Of a DNA stretch of 64,000 nt, positions 33,379 to 42,400 are shown piece after piece. The translations under genes and the position numbers were made by a program. The number at the start of each line of letters is the position of its first letter. Position 1 is the first letter of the stretch. This stretch comes from Micromonospora sp. PLK6-60 (GTDB lineage Bacteria; Actinomycetota; Actinomycetes; Mycobacteriales; Micromonosporaceae): contig NZ_JAIOAA010000012.1 of the NCBI RefSeq assembly GCF_019890675.1, positions 95,220-159,219 on the forward strand. The letters run 5' to 3'. A model generated the notes under the pieces. That model was not told where the DNA came from. It ran no database searches and worked only from the letters and a program-made list of their open reading frames with translations.

Positions 33379-34428
33379 TCATCGGCGGCCGGAGCACCCG
33401 CAGGAGGGATGCGGCGGCCAGGTGCGGCGCCGGAAGCGGCCGGCAGCGCCGACCCGGACCGCGCAGCCGAGCGTCTCCGGGTTGCCGCCGTCCAGGTGGG
33501 CCAGCACCTCGGCGGCGGCGTAGGCGACGGCGGCGAGCAGGGTCGCCGCCGCGCAGTCCTGGTCGGGGCCGGCGGCGGCGAGTTGGGCGGCGAGCGCCGG
33601 CCAGCCCGGGTCGCGGTCGCCGCGGTGCAGGTCCAGGCAGTTCAGGCAGGGGCCGACCGGGGGACGGACCAGGGGTCCGACCACGGGTACGCCCTCGCGG
33701 AGCCCGAGCAGCAGGTGCGGCTGGCGGCGCTGGGCGTACCGGGCGGCGAGCAGGGCGGCCGGCCGGTCGGCGCCGAGCTGCACCACCAACTGGGCGCGTC
33801 CGCGCCCCACCCGGCCGGTGGCGGTGCCCGGCGCGGTGCGGGCGACGGCGTCGCGGATCGCGGCGGCCAGCGGCCGGCCGACCTCGGTGCTGGCGAGGCC
33901 GGTGCCGACCAGGTCACCGGGGCGGACCGGGCCGGCCAGGTCGGCGTCGACGTGGCCGACCCCGGCCTGGGCCAGGGCGACGGCGAGCGGACCGCCGAGC
34001 CGGCCGGCGCCGGTGAGCACCACCCGGGCGCCGCGGCGGCGGCGCAGCAGCTGGGCCGGGGTGCCGGGCAGGTCGGCCGCGGCCAGGGCGAGGGCGCCGG
34101 CCTCGCCGGCCAGCCGGTCCCGGGCGGGGCCGGCCAGGTCGCGGGGGAGCAGGGTGTGCGCGGGTACGACCAGCCCGGCGGCGCGCAGCGCGTCGAGCAG
34201 GGTCCGCGCCTCGGCGGCGGGGACGTCGACGGCCACGGCGTGGCTCAGGATGCTGCGTTCGCTGCGGGTGCCGTCGAGCAGCTCCAGCACGCGGGCCGAG
34301 CGGGGATTGGCCACCTCCAGCAGGACGGCCCGGCCGGGTTCCAGGCCGAGCTGAAGGGTGTGCCGGTCGCGCCAGAGCCGGGTGAGCCCCGGCAGCAGGG
34401 TGGGACGGAGAAGCGCGGTACGGGTCAT
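33379..34428 (-). CDS. ThiF/TOMM-type leader-binding, cyclodehydratase-like protein (stand-alone)
   Basis: The 349-residue protein resembles the 'TOMM precursor leader peptide-binding' proteins, with an N-terminal RRE-like winged-helix region (LQLGLEPGRAVLLEVANPRSARVLELLDG) and a ThiF-like Rossmann core (GARVVLTGAGRLGGPLAVALAQAG). Zinc-type cysteines occur as CLNCLDLHRGDRDPGW and, at the C-terminus, HPSCGCSGR. No YcaO partner, precursor peptide or transporter is visible nearby, so the usual peptide-heterocyclisation role is uncertain. A similar lone gene (Rv3196) occurs near mycobacterial whiB7. Its upstream region holds a DnaA-box cluster. Confidence 0.75.
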   Translation of the reverse strand: MTRTALLRPTLLPGLTRLWRDRHTLQLGLEPGRAVLLEVANPRSARVLELLDGTRSERSILSHAVAVDVPAAEARTLLDALRAAGLVVPAHTLLPRDLAGPARDRLAGEAGALALAAADLPGTPAQLLRRRRGARVVLTGAGRLGGPLAVALAQAGVGHVDADLAGPVRPGDLVGTGLASTEVGRPLAAAIRDAVARTAPGTATGRVGRGRAQLVVQLGADRPAALLAARYAQRRQPHLLLGLREGVPVVGPLVRPPVGPCLNCLDLHRGDRDPGWPALAAQLAAAGPDQDCAAATLLAAVAYAAAEVLAHLDGGNPETLGCAVRVGAAGRFRRRTWPPHPSCGCSGRR

Positions 34429-34468
34429 GACTCCGGATCGTGACCGCGTCCGTGCTCACCGTGGCTCG

Positions 34469-34530
34469 TTGTCCACAGGTGCGGGCCCCTGTATCCAGGG
34501 TTGTCCACAGGAAAATCGGCGATATCCACA
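34469..34530. promoter_or_regulatory. DnaA-box cluster, helically phased
   Basis: Two exact TTGTCCACA boxes (34469-34477, 34501-34509) and a one-mismatch box ATATCCACA (34522-34530) lie in the same orientation at 32- and 21-bp spacing. A weaker GTATCCAGG (34491) fits the same phase. TTGTCCACA is the preferred DnaA box of high-GC actinomycetes. The cluster lies upstream of the ThiF-type gene. Confidence 0.6.
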
Positions 34531-34596
34531 ACCGGCCGGTAACCGTGTCGGACACCCGACAGTGCTCGGCGGGTGCGGGGATCACCCGGGAGCGAA

Positions 34597-34633
34597 CGAG
34601 GGACGGGGTGGCCGCCGGCCACCCCGTCCCTCG
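34597..34633. terminator. Strong terminator after the zinc-ribbon gene (17-bp stem)
   Basis: CGAGGGACGGGGTGGCC (34597-34613) pairs perfectly with 34617-34633 around a GCC loop. It lies 12 bp past the zinc-ribbon gene's stop codon on the minus strand. Confidence 0.85.
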
Positions 34634-34645
34634 ATCCCGGTCGAA

Positions 34646-34813
34646 TCAGACCTTGGCCTTGCCCAGGATGCGGTTCACTGTTGTCCCGCACACCGGACAC
34701 TTGCCCTTGGCCATGTTCATCCCGGTCTTCGAGACCTCCACGTGCCCCTCGAAGTCCCGCTTCTCCTTGCACTTGACGCAGTAACCGTTGTACGTCTGGG
34801 CCTGGTCGGCCAC
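34646..34813 (-). CDS. DUF5679-type small zinc-ribbon protein
   Basis: The 55-residue protein has two CxxC pairs, YCVKCKEKRDFEG and KCPVCGTTVNRILGK, forming a zinc ribbon like those of the DUF5679 family, which are similar to topoisomerase zinc fingers. The GTG start at 34813 was chosen for its GAGGAGGG Shine-Dalgarno 4 nt upstream. A nucleic-acid-binding role is plausible from the fold. It is probably monocistronic. Confidence 0.8.
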   Translation of the reverse strand: MADQAQTYNGYCVKCKEKRDFEGHVEVSKTGMNMAKGKCPVCGTTVNRILGKAKV

Positions 34814-35312
34814 GGTGCCCTCCTCGTCTCGTCCGCCGGTCATCCCTTCCCGGCGGTGCGCCCGGCGATGGGTGCCCTCCGACCCCCACGCTGGGACTTC
34901 TCCGCGGCCACCCACGTGACCGCTGGTTGGCGGACCCTACCCAGGACTGGGCGGTTCCATGTCAGCTGTCCATCGACACTGTGAGCAAGTCGACGTCGAG
35001 AGTGTGCATGCCGGATTGGGCCGGATAAGGCAGTTTGCCGGGGACACGCCGGGTAAAGCCGTCCAGATCACCCCGTCCGGGCCCCCGAGCGGGACCGCGG
35101 CCAATGATCACCTATCGTGTTCGGCCGAGCTGTCGTCGGCCGTCGCGCCGCCACGAAGGGTGATCGCGGGCACCCGCAAGGATTTTTTTCAGGACTCTCG
35201 GTAACCAACCGTGATTTTCCGGGCGCGTGTCGTGCGGTTGACCCTTGCGGATCCCTGGTCAGTAAGCATTAGCTTTCCTTCGTGACAGGAAACCGAGGCT
35301 GAGCGCCCCGCC
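34814..35312. other. 499-bp intergenic region with a structured-RNA candidate
   Basis: This stretch is less GC-rich than its surroundings and no coding frame is convincing. It holds nested inverted repeats (GATCACC at 35106-35112 with GGTGATC at 35159-35165, enclosing GGCCGA/TCGGCC), then a small GCGG/CCGC stem and seven T at 35183-35189. Further on is a -35-like TTGACC (35238-35243) with TAAGCA (35263-35268), a weak promoter candidate for the YgjP-like gene. Confidence 0.4.
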
Positions 35313-35843
35313 ATGGCAGCGGTGCGGAAGCCGGTCGTCGAGGTACGGCGCAGCCAGCGTCGGCGACGCACAGTGTCCGCGTACCGGGACGGCGAGCGGG
35401 TGGTCGTGCTCATCCCCGACCAGTTCTCCCGGGCCGAGGAGTCCGAGTGGGTCGACCGGATGTTGGCCCGGCTCGCCGCGCGGGAGGGCCGGCTGGCCCG
35501 GTCCGACGCCGAACTGCTCGTCCGCGCCACCCGGCTGATCGCGCTCTATCTCGCCGATCACGGCCCGCAGGCCGTTCCGGCCAGCGTCCGGTGGGTGACC
35601 AACCAGAACGGCCGGTGGGGCTCCTGCACCCCCGCCGACCGGACCATCCGGATCTCGCACCGGCTCCAGGACATGCCGGAGTGGGTCATCGACTACGTGC
35701 TGGTGCACGAGTTGGCGCACCTTATCGTGCCCAGCCACAACGCCCGGTTCTGGGCCCTGGTCGGGCGGTACCCCAAGACCGAGCGGGCCCGGGGCTACCT
35801 GGAGGGCGTCGCGGCGGCGTCCGGCCTGCCGGACGGCGACTGA
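35313..35843 (+). CDS. YgjP/DUF45-type putative metallopeptidase
   Basis: The 176-residue protein carries the zinc motif HELAH followed by a third ligand in VHELAHLIVPSHNARFW, diagnostic of the YgjP-like (M48/DUF45) family. The NGRWGSCTPADRTIRISHRL segment before it is a family hallmark. The N-terminus VRRSQRRRRTVSAYRDGERVVVLIP forms the usual small beta-rich domain. Substrates are unknown. It stands alone between a structured 499-bp gap and a minisatellite. Confidence 0.88.
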   Translation: MAAVRKPVVEVRRSQRRRRTVSAYRDGERVVVLIPDQFSRAEESEWVDRMLARLAAREGRLARSDAELLVRATRLIALYLADHGPQAVPASVRWVTNQNGRWGSCTPADRTIRISHRLQDMPEWVIDYVLVHELAHLIVPSHNARFWALVGRYPKTERARGYLEGVAAASGLPDGD

Positions 35844-35885
35844 CGCCCCCGGCTTGCCGCTGGCCAGCCGGGACCAGGTTGGTCC

Positions 35886-35985
35886 GCTGGCCGCTGTGGG
35901 TTTGGTTGGCCCGCTGGCCGCTGTGGGTCGGTCTGGCCCCCCGCTGGCCGCTGTGGGTCGGTCTGGGCCGCTGGCCGCTGTGGGT
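35886..35985. repeat. Minisatellite: 16-bp core x4, period 27-30 bp
   Basis: GCTGGCCGCTGTGGGT occurs at 35886, 35913, 35943 and 35970, with similar but variable linkers (GTTGGCC, GGTCTGG). The array lies between two genes and is a likely strain-variable locus. Confidence 0.85.
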
Positions 35986-36045
35986 CGGGTTGGCCTGTTG
36001 GTCGCCGTCCCGGGGCCACAGCCGATGATCGACCGGGGGATGGCC

Positions 36046-36051
36046 TAGGGT
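36046..36051 (+). promoter_or_regulatory. Leaderless -10 box TAGGGT
   Basis: TAGGGT ends 6 bp before ATG 36058 and no Shine-Dalgarno is visible. Confidence 0.6.
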
Positions 36052-36057
36052 CGGGGG

Positions 36058-36660
36058 ATGGCCCGACGTGTGGTGGTGGCGTTGCTCGGCCCGGTCGCCT
36101 GGACACCGCCGGGGATCGACCCGCGCCGGTGGCGCACCGCGCTCGCCGAGGACGTGGTGGACCTGCTCGCCACGCTGGACGAGGTGGAGACCGCGGTGGC
36201 GGTGACCCCCGCCGACCGGTGGCTGGCCGACGCGGTGGTCTGGCCCGCCACCCCCGTGCACGAGGTGCCGACACCGACCGTCGACGCCGTCCTCGCCACG
36301 CTCACCGGGTACGACCAGGCGGCCGTCGTGGCCGCCGACGCCCCGGACGTCCCCGGCCTGACCCTCGGCAAGCTGCTCCGGCCGCTCACCAGCAGACCGG
36401 TCGCGGTGGCCCCGGCCGAGGGGACCGGCCCGGGGCTGCTCGGCGTCGCCGCCCGGCTGCCCGTACCGGACTGGCTGCCGCCGCTGGACCTGGACACCGC
36501 CGTCCCGGCCGACGTCCGCTCGGCGGCCCCACGACCCGGCGACGTGGCGGTGACCCCGGCCTGGCGCCGGCTGCGCGGGCCGGCCGACCTGGCGACCCTG
36601 GACCCGGCCTTCGAGGGCTGGGAGGCGACCCGCGCCCTGCTCTCCGCCCGCCCGACCTGA
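36058..36660 (+). CDS. Hypothetical protein, possible GT-A nucleotidyltransferase fold
   Basis: The 200-residue protein resembles the DUF2064/CofC-type 'TIGR04282-like' group: VVVALLGPVAWTP start, VDAVLATLTGYDQAAVVAADAPDVPG where family members have a GDSPDLP-type motif, and a C-terminal ADLATLDPAFEGWEATRALLSARP. The metal-binding Asp pattern is only partly conserved, so activity is doubtful. Similarity is weak and the function unknown. It starts at ATG 36058 with a leaderless -10 box and converges on the DUF2342 gene. Confidence 0.6.
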   Translation: MARRVVVALLGPVAWTPPGIDPRRWRTALAEDVVDLLATLDEVETAVAVTPADRWLADAVVWPATPVHEVPTPTVDAVLATLTGYDQAAVVAADAPDVPGLTLGKLLRPLTSRPVAVAPAEGTGPGLLGVAARLPVPDWLPPLDLDTAVPADVRSAAPRPGDVAVTPAWRRLRGPADLATLDPAFEGWEATRALLSARPT

Positions 36661-36722
36661 CCGTCGGCTCGCGCCCCGGCCGTCCCGCCCGGCCGCGCTG
36701 GGCGCGGGGAAGCGCCGGAGCG

Positions 36723-36817
36723 CCGGATGCGGCATCCCGGCCTGTCCCCGGCCGGCGAGGGCACGTCATGCCGCATCCGGGCCCGTTCCCGGTCCGCGAA
36801 GGCGCGCCATGCGGCAT
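36723..36817. repeat. Three alternating ATGCGGCAT-type inverted repeats
   Basis: CCGGATGCGGCAT (36723-36735) is inverted at 36768-36780, and ATGCGGCAT recurs at 36809-36817. Two alternative hairpins can form. The array lies between convergent genes and may act as a terminator or a REP-like element. Confidence 0.7.
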
Positions 36818-36860
36818 CCCGGGCCGTCTGCGGGCCTCGGGCGGCGGTGCCGGGTCGGCG

Positions 36861-38159
36861 TCAGGCCTTCGCCGGACCGCCCTCGGCGTCGTCCGGGCCG
36901 TCCTGGCGGGTGCCCGGTGCCTGCTCCTCCGGGCCGCCCGGCGCGGTGAAGTCGAAGCTGTCCAGCTCGCCGAGTTCGAGCTGGGACTGCGCGAACGCCA
37001 CCGGGTCGGCGAAGTCGTCGTCGGAGGGGAGCAGGTCCGGGTGGTCCCAGAGGCCGTCCCGGCCGGCGATGCCCCGGTGCTCGGTCAGTGCCGCCCAGAG
37101 CGCCGCCGCCTCACGCAGCCGGCGCGGGCGCAGCTCCAACCCGACCAGGGCGGCGAAGGTCTGCTCGGCCGGGCCGCCCGCGGCCCGCCGGCGCCGGAAC
37201 GCCTCGCCCAGGCGTACGACGTTGGGCAGGCGCTCGCCCGCCGCGTTGTCCACCACGTGGCAGACCCAGCCCTCGACCAGGGCGAGCACGGTCTCCAGCC
37301 GGGCCAAAGACGCCTTCTGCGCCGGGGTGTCCTCGGGGGTGAAGATGCCCTCCAGGGCGATCGCCTGCATGGACTCGGGGTCGGTCGGGTCGACCCGACC
37401 CATCGCCTCCTCGATCGCCTCCCGGTTGACCCGGATGCCCGAGGCATAGTTTTCCACCGCGGTGAGCACGTGCCCGCGCAGCCACGGGACGTGCTGGAAC
37501 AGCCGCTGGTGTGCCGCCTCGCGCAGGGCGACGTAGAGGCGTACCTCGTCCTCGGGCAACTCCAGGCCCTGGCCGTACGCGCGGATGTTGGCCGGGATCA
37601 GCGCGGCCGTGCCGGCCGGTCCGAGCGGCAGCCCGATGTCGCCGGCGGAGAGCACCTCCGCGGCGAGCGAACCGAGCGCCTGCCCGAGCTGGCCGCCGAA
37701 GAGCGCGCCGCCCAGCGTGGCGACCATCGACTGCATCGGGCCGAGCTGGGCGCGGGCCTCCGGCGGCACCAGGTCGCCCATGGCGCCGACCATCCGGCTG
37801 GCCACCGGGTCGCACAGCTTGCGCCAGACGTCGAGGGTCTTGTAGATCCACTCGTTGCGGTTCCAGGCCACCGAGGTCCGGATGCCGGTCGGCCACGCCG
37901 ACGCGGGCTCCAGCCAGAGGTCGGCCAGGCGCAGCGCCTCCTCCACCGCGTGCCGCTCGTACGGAGACACCGCCGGGTCGCCGGCGGCGGCCAGCTGGCT
38001 GGCGGCCACCTGCCGGGCCAGGTCCCAGTTGACCGGCCCGCTGCCCGGCGCGGAGAGCAGGTGCTGCAACTGCGACATGAACTGCTGCATCTGCGCGGGA
38101 TCGTTGGGGTCTGGTGGCTGCCCACCCGGAAGCGCGAAACCGAACGGAATATCAGGCAC
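36861..38159 (-). CDS. DUF2342/zincin-like metalloprotease family protein (Rv3195-like)
   Basis: The 432-residue protein belongs to the DUF2342 group, once labelled 'coenzyme F420 biosynthesis-associated'. Its central EAAHQRLFQHVPWLRGHV segment is the family's zincin-like motif, in which histidines and a glutamate replace the classical HExxH. The N-terminal PFGFALPGG and NWDLARQVAASQLAAAGDPAVS are conserved markers. GTG 38159 is the start: TACCGT lies 7 bp upstream and there is no Shine-Dalgarno. It is divergent from the PDZ protease gene, the order found in mycobacteria. Confidence 0.85.
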   Translation of the reverse strand: MPDIPFGFALPGGQPPDPNDPAQMQQFMSQLQHLLSAPGSGPVNWDLARQVAASQLAAAGDPAVSPYERHAVEEALRLADLWLEPASAWPTGIRTSVAWNRNEWIYKTLDVWRKLCDPVASRMVGAMGDLVPPEARAQLGPMQSMVATLGGALFGGQLGQALGSLAAEVLSAGDIGLPLGPAGTAALIPANIRAYGQGLELPEDEVRLYVALREAAHQRLFQHVPWLRGHVLTAVENYASGIRVNREAIEEAMGRVDPTDPESMQAIALEGIFTPEDTPAQKASLARLETVLALVEGWVCHVVDNAAGERLPNVVRLGEAFRRRRAAGGPAEQTFAALVGLELRPRRLREAAALWAALTEHRGIAGRDGLWDHPDLLPSDDDFADPVAFAQSQLELGELDSFDFTAPGGPEEQAPGTRQDGPDDAEGGPAKA

Positions 38160-38166
38160 GACGTCT

Positions 38167-38172
38167 ACGGTA
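38167..38172 (-). promoter_or_regulatory. Leaderless -10 box TACCGT for the DUF2342 gene
   Basis: On the minus strand TACCGT ends 7 bp before GTG 38159. Confidence 0.6.
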
Positions 38173-38263
38173 CGCGGGCCGCGCCCCAGGTCGCCCGCGT
38201 CGGCGTTGCGCTGAGGGCGAAGCGGTCGGTTCGGTCCTGCCGGGGCGGGGGCACCCCGCTCGG

Positions 38264-38269
38264 TACGCT
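38264..38269 (+). promoter_or_regulatory. Leaderless -10 box TACGCT for the PDZ protease gene
   Basis: TACGCT ends 7 bp before ATG 38277 and no Shine-Dalgarno is visible. Confidence 0.55.
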
Positions 38270-38276
38270 CTGCCGC

Positions 38277-39290
38277 ATGAGACGTCGCGGCGTGACCGTC
38301 CTCCTCGGTGCCCTGCTCACCGCTCTGCTCAGCATCGGGGTGCTCGGCGCGCCCATCCCGTACGTCGTGCTCGGCCCGGGACCGACCGTGAACACCCTCG
38401 GCACCGAGAACGGCAAGGAGGTCATCCAGATCTCCGGGCGGGCCACCTCGACCTCGGCCGGTCAGCTGCGGCTGACCACCGTCGGCGTGCAGCCCACGGT
38501 GCGGCTGCGGTCGGCGCTGGCCGGCTGGTTCTCCGCCGACGAGGCGGTGGTGCCGCGCGAGCTGGTGTACCCGCCGGGGGAGACCCAGCAGGAGGTCGAG
38601 AAGCGCAACGCGGAGGACTTCCAGGCGTCGCAGACCAGCGCGGAGACGGCAGCCCTGCGCAAGCTGGGCTACCCGGTCCAGGTGGCGGTCAAGTCGGTGG
38701 TCCCGGGCGGGCCGGCGGCCGGCGTGCTCAAGGTCGGCGACGTGGTCACCGCGGTCGACGGGGCGCCGGTGACCAGCGCCGCGAAGCTGACCGAGCTGAT
38801 CCGGGCCAAGCCCGCCGGCACCGTACTCAAGATCGGCTACAGCCGCGGCGGGGCCGCCGCCAGCGCCGACCTCACCAGCCGCGAGCAGGACGGCCGGCCG
38901 CGGATCGGGATCGAGATCGACCAGCGGCAGCCGCACCCCTTCACGCTGAGCATCGACCTCGGCGACATCGGCGGGCCGAGCGCCGGGCTGATGTTCGCCC
39001 TCGGCATCATCGACAAGCTGGAGCCGGCCGACCTCACCGGCGGCAAGATCATCGCCGGCACCGGCACGATCGACGACGAGGGCCAGGTCGGCCCGATCGG
39101 TGGCATCGCCCAGAAGCTGGTCGGCGCCAAGGAGGCCGGGGCGAAGGTGTTCCTGGTGCCCGCGGACAACTGCGCCGAGGCCGTCCGCAACCCCCAGCCC
39201 GATCTGCCGTTGCTCCGGGTGGGGTCGCTGGACGAGGCGCTGAAGGCACTGGACACGCTGCGCGCCGGGGGCCAGCCGACCCGGTGCTGA
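38277..39290 (+). CDS. PDZ-domain Lon-like serine protease (Rv3194c-like)
   Basis: The 337-residue protein has one N-terminal transmembrane segment (residues ~5-30), then a PDZ domain (VVPGGPAAGVLKVGDVVTAVDG, ~140-200) and a Lon-type protease domain. Ser-Lys dyad candidates are GGPSAGLMFALG (Ser) and GGIAQKLVGAKEAGA (Lys). It is anchored at the membrane with the protease outside, as in its mycobacterial homologue. A substrate is not known. ATG 38277 is preceded by the -10 box TACGCT 7 bp upstream. Confidence 0.92.
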   Translation: MRRRGVTVLLGALLTALLSIGVLGAPIPYVVLGPGPTVNTLGTENGKEVIQISGRATSTSAGQLRLTTVGVQPTVRLRSALAGWFSADEAVVPRELVYPPGETQQEVEKRNAEDFQASQTSAETAALRKLGYPVQVAVKSVVPGGPAAGVLKVGDVVTAVDGAPVTSAAKLTELIRAKPAGTVLKIGYSRGGAAASADLTSREQDGRPRIGIEIDQRQPHPFTLSIDLGDIGGPSAGLMFALGIIDKLEPADLTGGKIIAGTGTIDDEGQVGPIGGIAQKLVGAKEAGAKVFLVPADNCAEAVRNPQPDLPLLRVGSLDEALKALDTLRAGGQPTRC

Positions 39291-39415
39291 CCGGCCGCCC
39301 CGGCCGCCCACGGTGATCGTGACGCGACCTTGACCGATCGTGTTCAGGAACACCCCGTACTCTTGGTGCCTGGTCAAAGCCGATCACATCGAGCGTGCGG
39401 AGCCAAATAGTGGTA

Positions 39416-42400
39416 ATGCGTAGCAGCCCCATGCCCAGGATGAGCCGGCGCGGGCGCGTCACCATCGGTGTCCTGGTGGGTGTCTTCCTGCTCTTCACCC
39501 TGCTCGGGTGGGGGGTCCAGGCGTGGACGGACTGGCTCTGGTTCGACGAGGTCCGGTACACGGAGGTCTTCACCGGGGTGCTGGTCACCCGGCTGCTGCT
39601 GTTCCTGGTGATCGGGCTCGCCGTGGCGCTGGTCGTCGGGGGCAACCTGTGGCTGGCCCACCGGCTGCGGCCCAAGCTGCACCCGCACTCCCTGGAGCAG
39701 GCTGCCCTGGAGCGCTACCGGATGCTGCTCAGCCCCCGGCTGGGCACCTGGATCGCGCTGGCCGCCGCGGTGATCGGGCTGTTCGCGGGGCTCTCCGCGC
39801 AGAGCCGGTGGAGCCAGTGGATGTTGTTCCGCAACGGCGGCAACTTCGGGGTGAAGGATCCCGAGTTCGGGGTCGACGTCGGCTTCTACGTCTTCCAGCT
39901 GCCGTTCTGGCGCTACCTGCTCGGGGTGGGCTTCACCGCGGTGGTGCTCGCGCTGCTCGGCGCGCTGGCCGTGCACTACGTCTTCGGCGGGGTGCGCCTG
40001 CAGGGCGTCGGGGACCGGATGACGAACGCCGCCCGCGCCCACCTGAGCTCGCTCGTCGCCGTCTTCGTGCTGCTCAAGGCCGTCGCCTACGTGCTCGACC
40101 GGCGCACCATGCTGCTGGAGTACAACTCGGGCGGCAACTTCTACGGGGCCGGCTACGCCGACGTCAACGCGTTGCTGCCGGCCAAGGAGATCCTCGCCTA
40201 CATCTCGATCGTGGTGGCGATCGCGATCATCGTGTTCTCCAACGCGGTGATGCGGAACCTGGTCTGGCCGGGCATCTCGCTGGCCCTGCTCGGCGTCTCG
40301 GCGGTGGCGATCGGCGGCATCTACCCGTGGGCGGTGCAGACCTTCGAGGTCAAGCCGAGCGCCCGGGACAAGGAGGCGCCGTACATCGCCCGCAGCATCG
40401 AGGCCACCCGGTCCGCGTTCGGCCTGACCGGCACCAAGACCTCCGGGTACGCGGCGGGCAACCTTGTCCCACCGGCCAGCCTGGCCACCGACACCGCGGT
40501 GGTGGGCAACGCCCGGCTGCTCGACCCGCAACTGGTCTCCGAGACGTACACCCAGTTGCAGCAGGTGCGTGGCTTCTACGACTTCGGGCCGAAACTGGAC
40601 ATCGACCGGTACACGGTGGCCGACAAGACCTCCGACTACGTGGTCGGCGTCCGTGAGATCAACTACGGCGAGCTGACCGACCAGCAGCGCAACTGGATCA
40701 ACAAGCACACCGTCTACACCCACGGGTACGGCCTGGTCGCCGCCCCGGCCAACCAGATCTGCAACGGCCTTCCGTATTTCGTCTCCGGGTTCCTCGGCGA
40801 CGCGGGCAAGGACGCCCAGGGCTGCGCGTCCTCCACCGACCAGATCCCGGCGAAGCAGCCCCGGATCTACTACGGCGAGCGGATGGGCCCGGACGACTAC
40901 GCGATCGTCGGGCAGACCGGCGAGCGCAACGTCGAGTTCGACCGGCCCACCTCGACCGGTGGCGAGCAGTACTACACCTACACCGGCTCCGGCGGCGTCG
41001 ACGTCGGCTCGTTCACCCGCCGGCTGCTCTTCGCGATCAAGGAGCAGGAGTCGAACTTCCTGCTCTCCGAGGCGGTCAACGACAACTCGAAGCTGTTGTA
41101 CGTGCGTAACCCGCGGGACCGGGTGGAGAAGGTCGCGCCGTTCCTCACCGTCGACGGCGACCCGTACCCGGCGGTGGTGGACGGCCGGGTCCAGTGGATC
41201 GTGGACGGCTACACCACGGCCGCGACCTACCCGTACGCCGAGCGGATCAACCTCCAGTCGGAGACCACCGACGAGCTGACCAACCGGGGCACCTTCCAGC
41301 TGGCCCGGGAGAACGTCAACTACATGCGCAACTCGGTGAAGGCCACCGTCGACGCGTACGACGGCACGGTCCGGCTGTACGAGTTCGACGAGTCCGACCC
41401 GGTGCTCAAGGCCTGGAACAAGGCCTTCGGCGGGAACCTGGTGCTGCCGAAGTCGGACACCCCGGCCGAGCTGGCGGAGCACTTCCGCTACCCGGCCGAC
41501 ATGTTCAAGGTGCAGCGGAACCTGCTCACCAAGTTCCACGTCACCGACCCCGGCGACTTCTATTCCGGCCAGGACTTCTGGCAGGTGCCGAACGTGCCGG
41601 ACGCCCCGGACAGCGGCCAGAAGCAGCCGCCGTACTACCTCTTCACCCAGTTCCCCGAGCAGGACGCGCCGCGCTTCCAGCTCACCTCCGCGGTCACCCC
41701 GAACGGCCGGCAGAACCTCGCCGCGCTGATCTCCGGGTCGTACGTCGACGGGGAGCCGAGACTGGAGGTGCTGGAGCTGCCGGACCAGACCCGGGTCGGC
41801 GGTCCGGTGCAGGTGCACCAGCAGATGACAAACATCGGCGACATCCGGCAGCAGCTCAACCTGCTCTCCTCCAACCAGGCCCAGGTGCAGTACGGCAACC
41901 TGCTCTCGCTGCCGTTCGCCGACGGGATGCTCTACGTCGAGCCGGTCTACGTGAAGAGCAACAGCCAGGACGCCTTCCCACTGCTGCAGCGGGTGCTCGT
42001 CTCGTACGGCGACGGCGGCTCGTACGTGGTGCTGGCGAACAACCTCGCCGACGGCATCAAGCAACTGGTCGAGCAGGGCAAGAAGGCGCAGGCCGGCAAC
42101 CCACCGCCCACCGGCGGCGGCACCGAACCGCCGAGCGGGGGCGAAACGCCGTCCCCGAGCCCGAGCGCGACACCACCGACCACGGGCGGCACCCAGCCGC
42201 CGGCGCTCACCGGTGAGCTGGCCGCCGCCGCCGAGCGGGTCGAGCAGGCGATCGGCGAGGTCAAGGCCGCGCAGACCTCCGGCGACTTCGAGCGGTACGG
42301 CCGGGCGCTGAAGACGCTGGACGACGCGATGAACGCCTTCCAGCAGGCCCAGCAGGCAGCGGGGGGATCGGCGCCGGGCGGCGGTTCCGCCCCGTCGCCG

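Noticed and set aside
34469..34530. DnaA boxes considered as the chromosome origin
   Set aside because: Only three or four boxes, no AT-rich unwinding element, and none of the usual origin genes are nearby.
34959..35204. An 81-codon frame in the intergenic gap
   Set aside because: It has no Shine-Dalgarno or -10 box, lacks third-position GC bias and resembles no known protein.
35886..35985. Regular repeats considered as a CRISPR array
   Set aside because: Repeat cores are 16 bp with similar 11-14-bp linkers rather than unique ~30-bp spacers, and no cas gene is present.
39330..39363. TTGACC and TACTCT considered as a promoter for the UPF0182 gene
   Set aside because: The spacer is 22 bp, too long for a normal promoter, so no feature was recorded.
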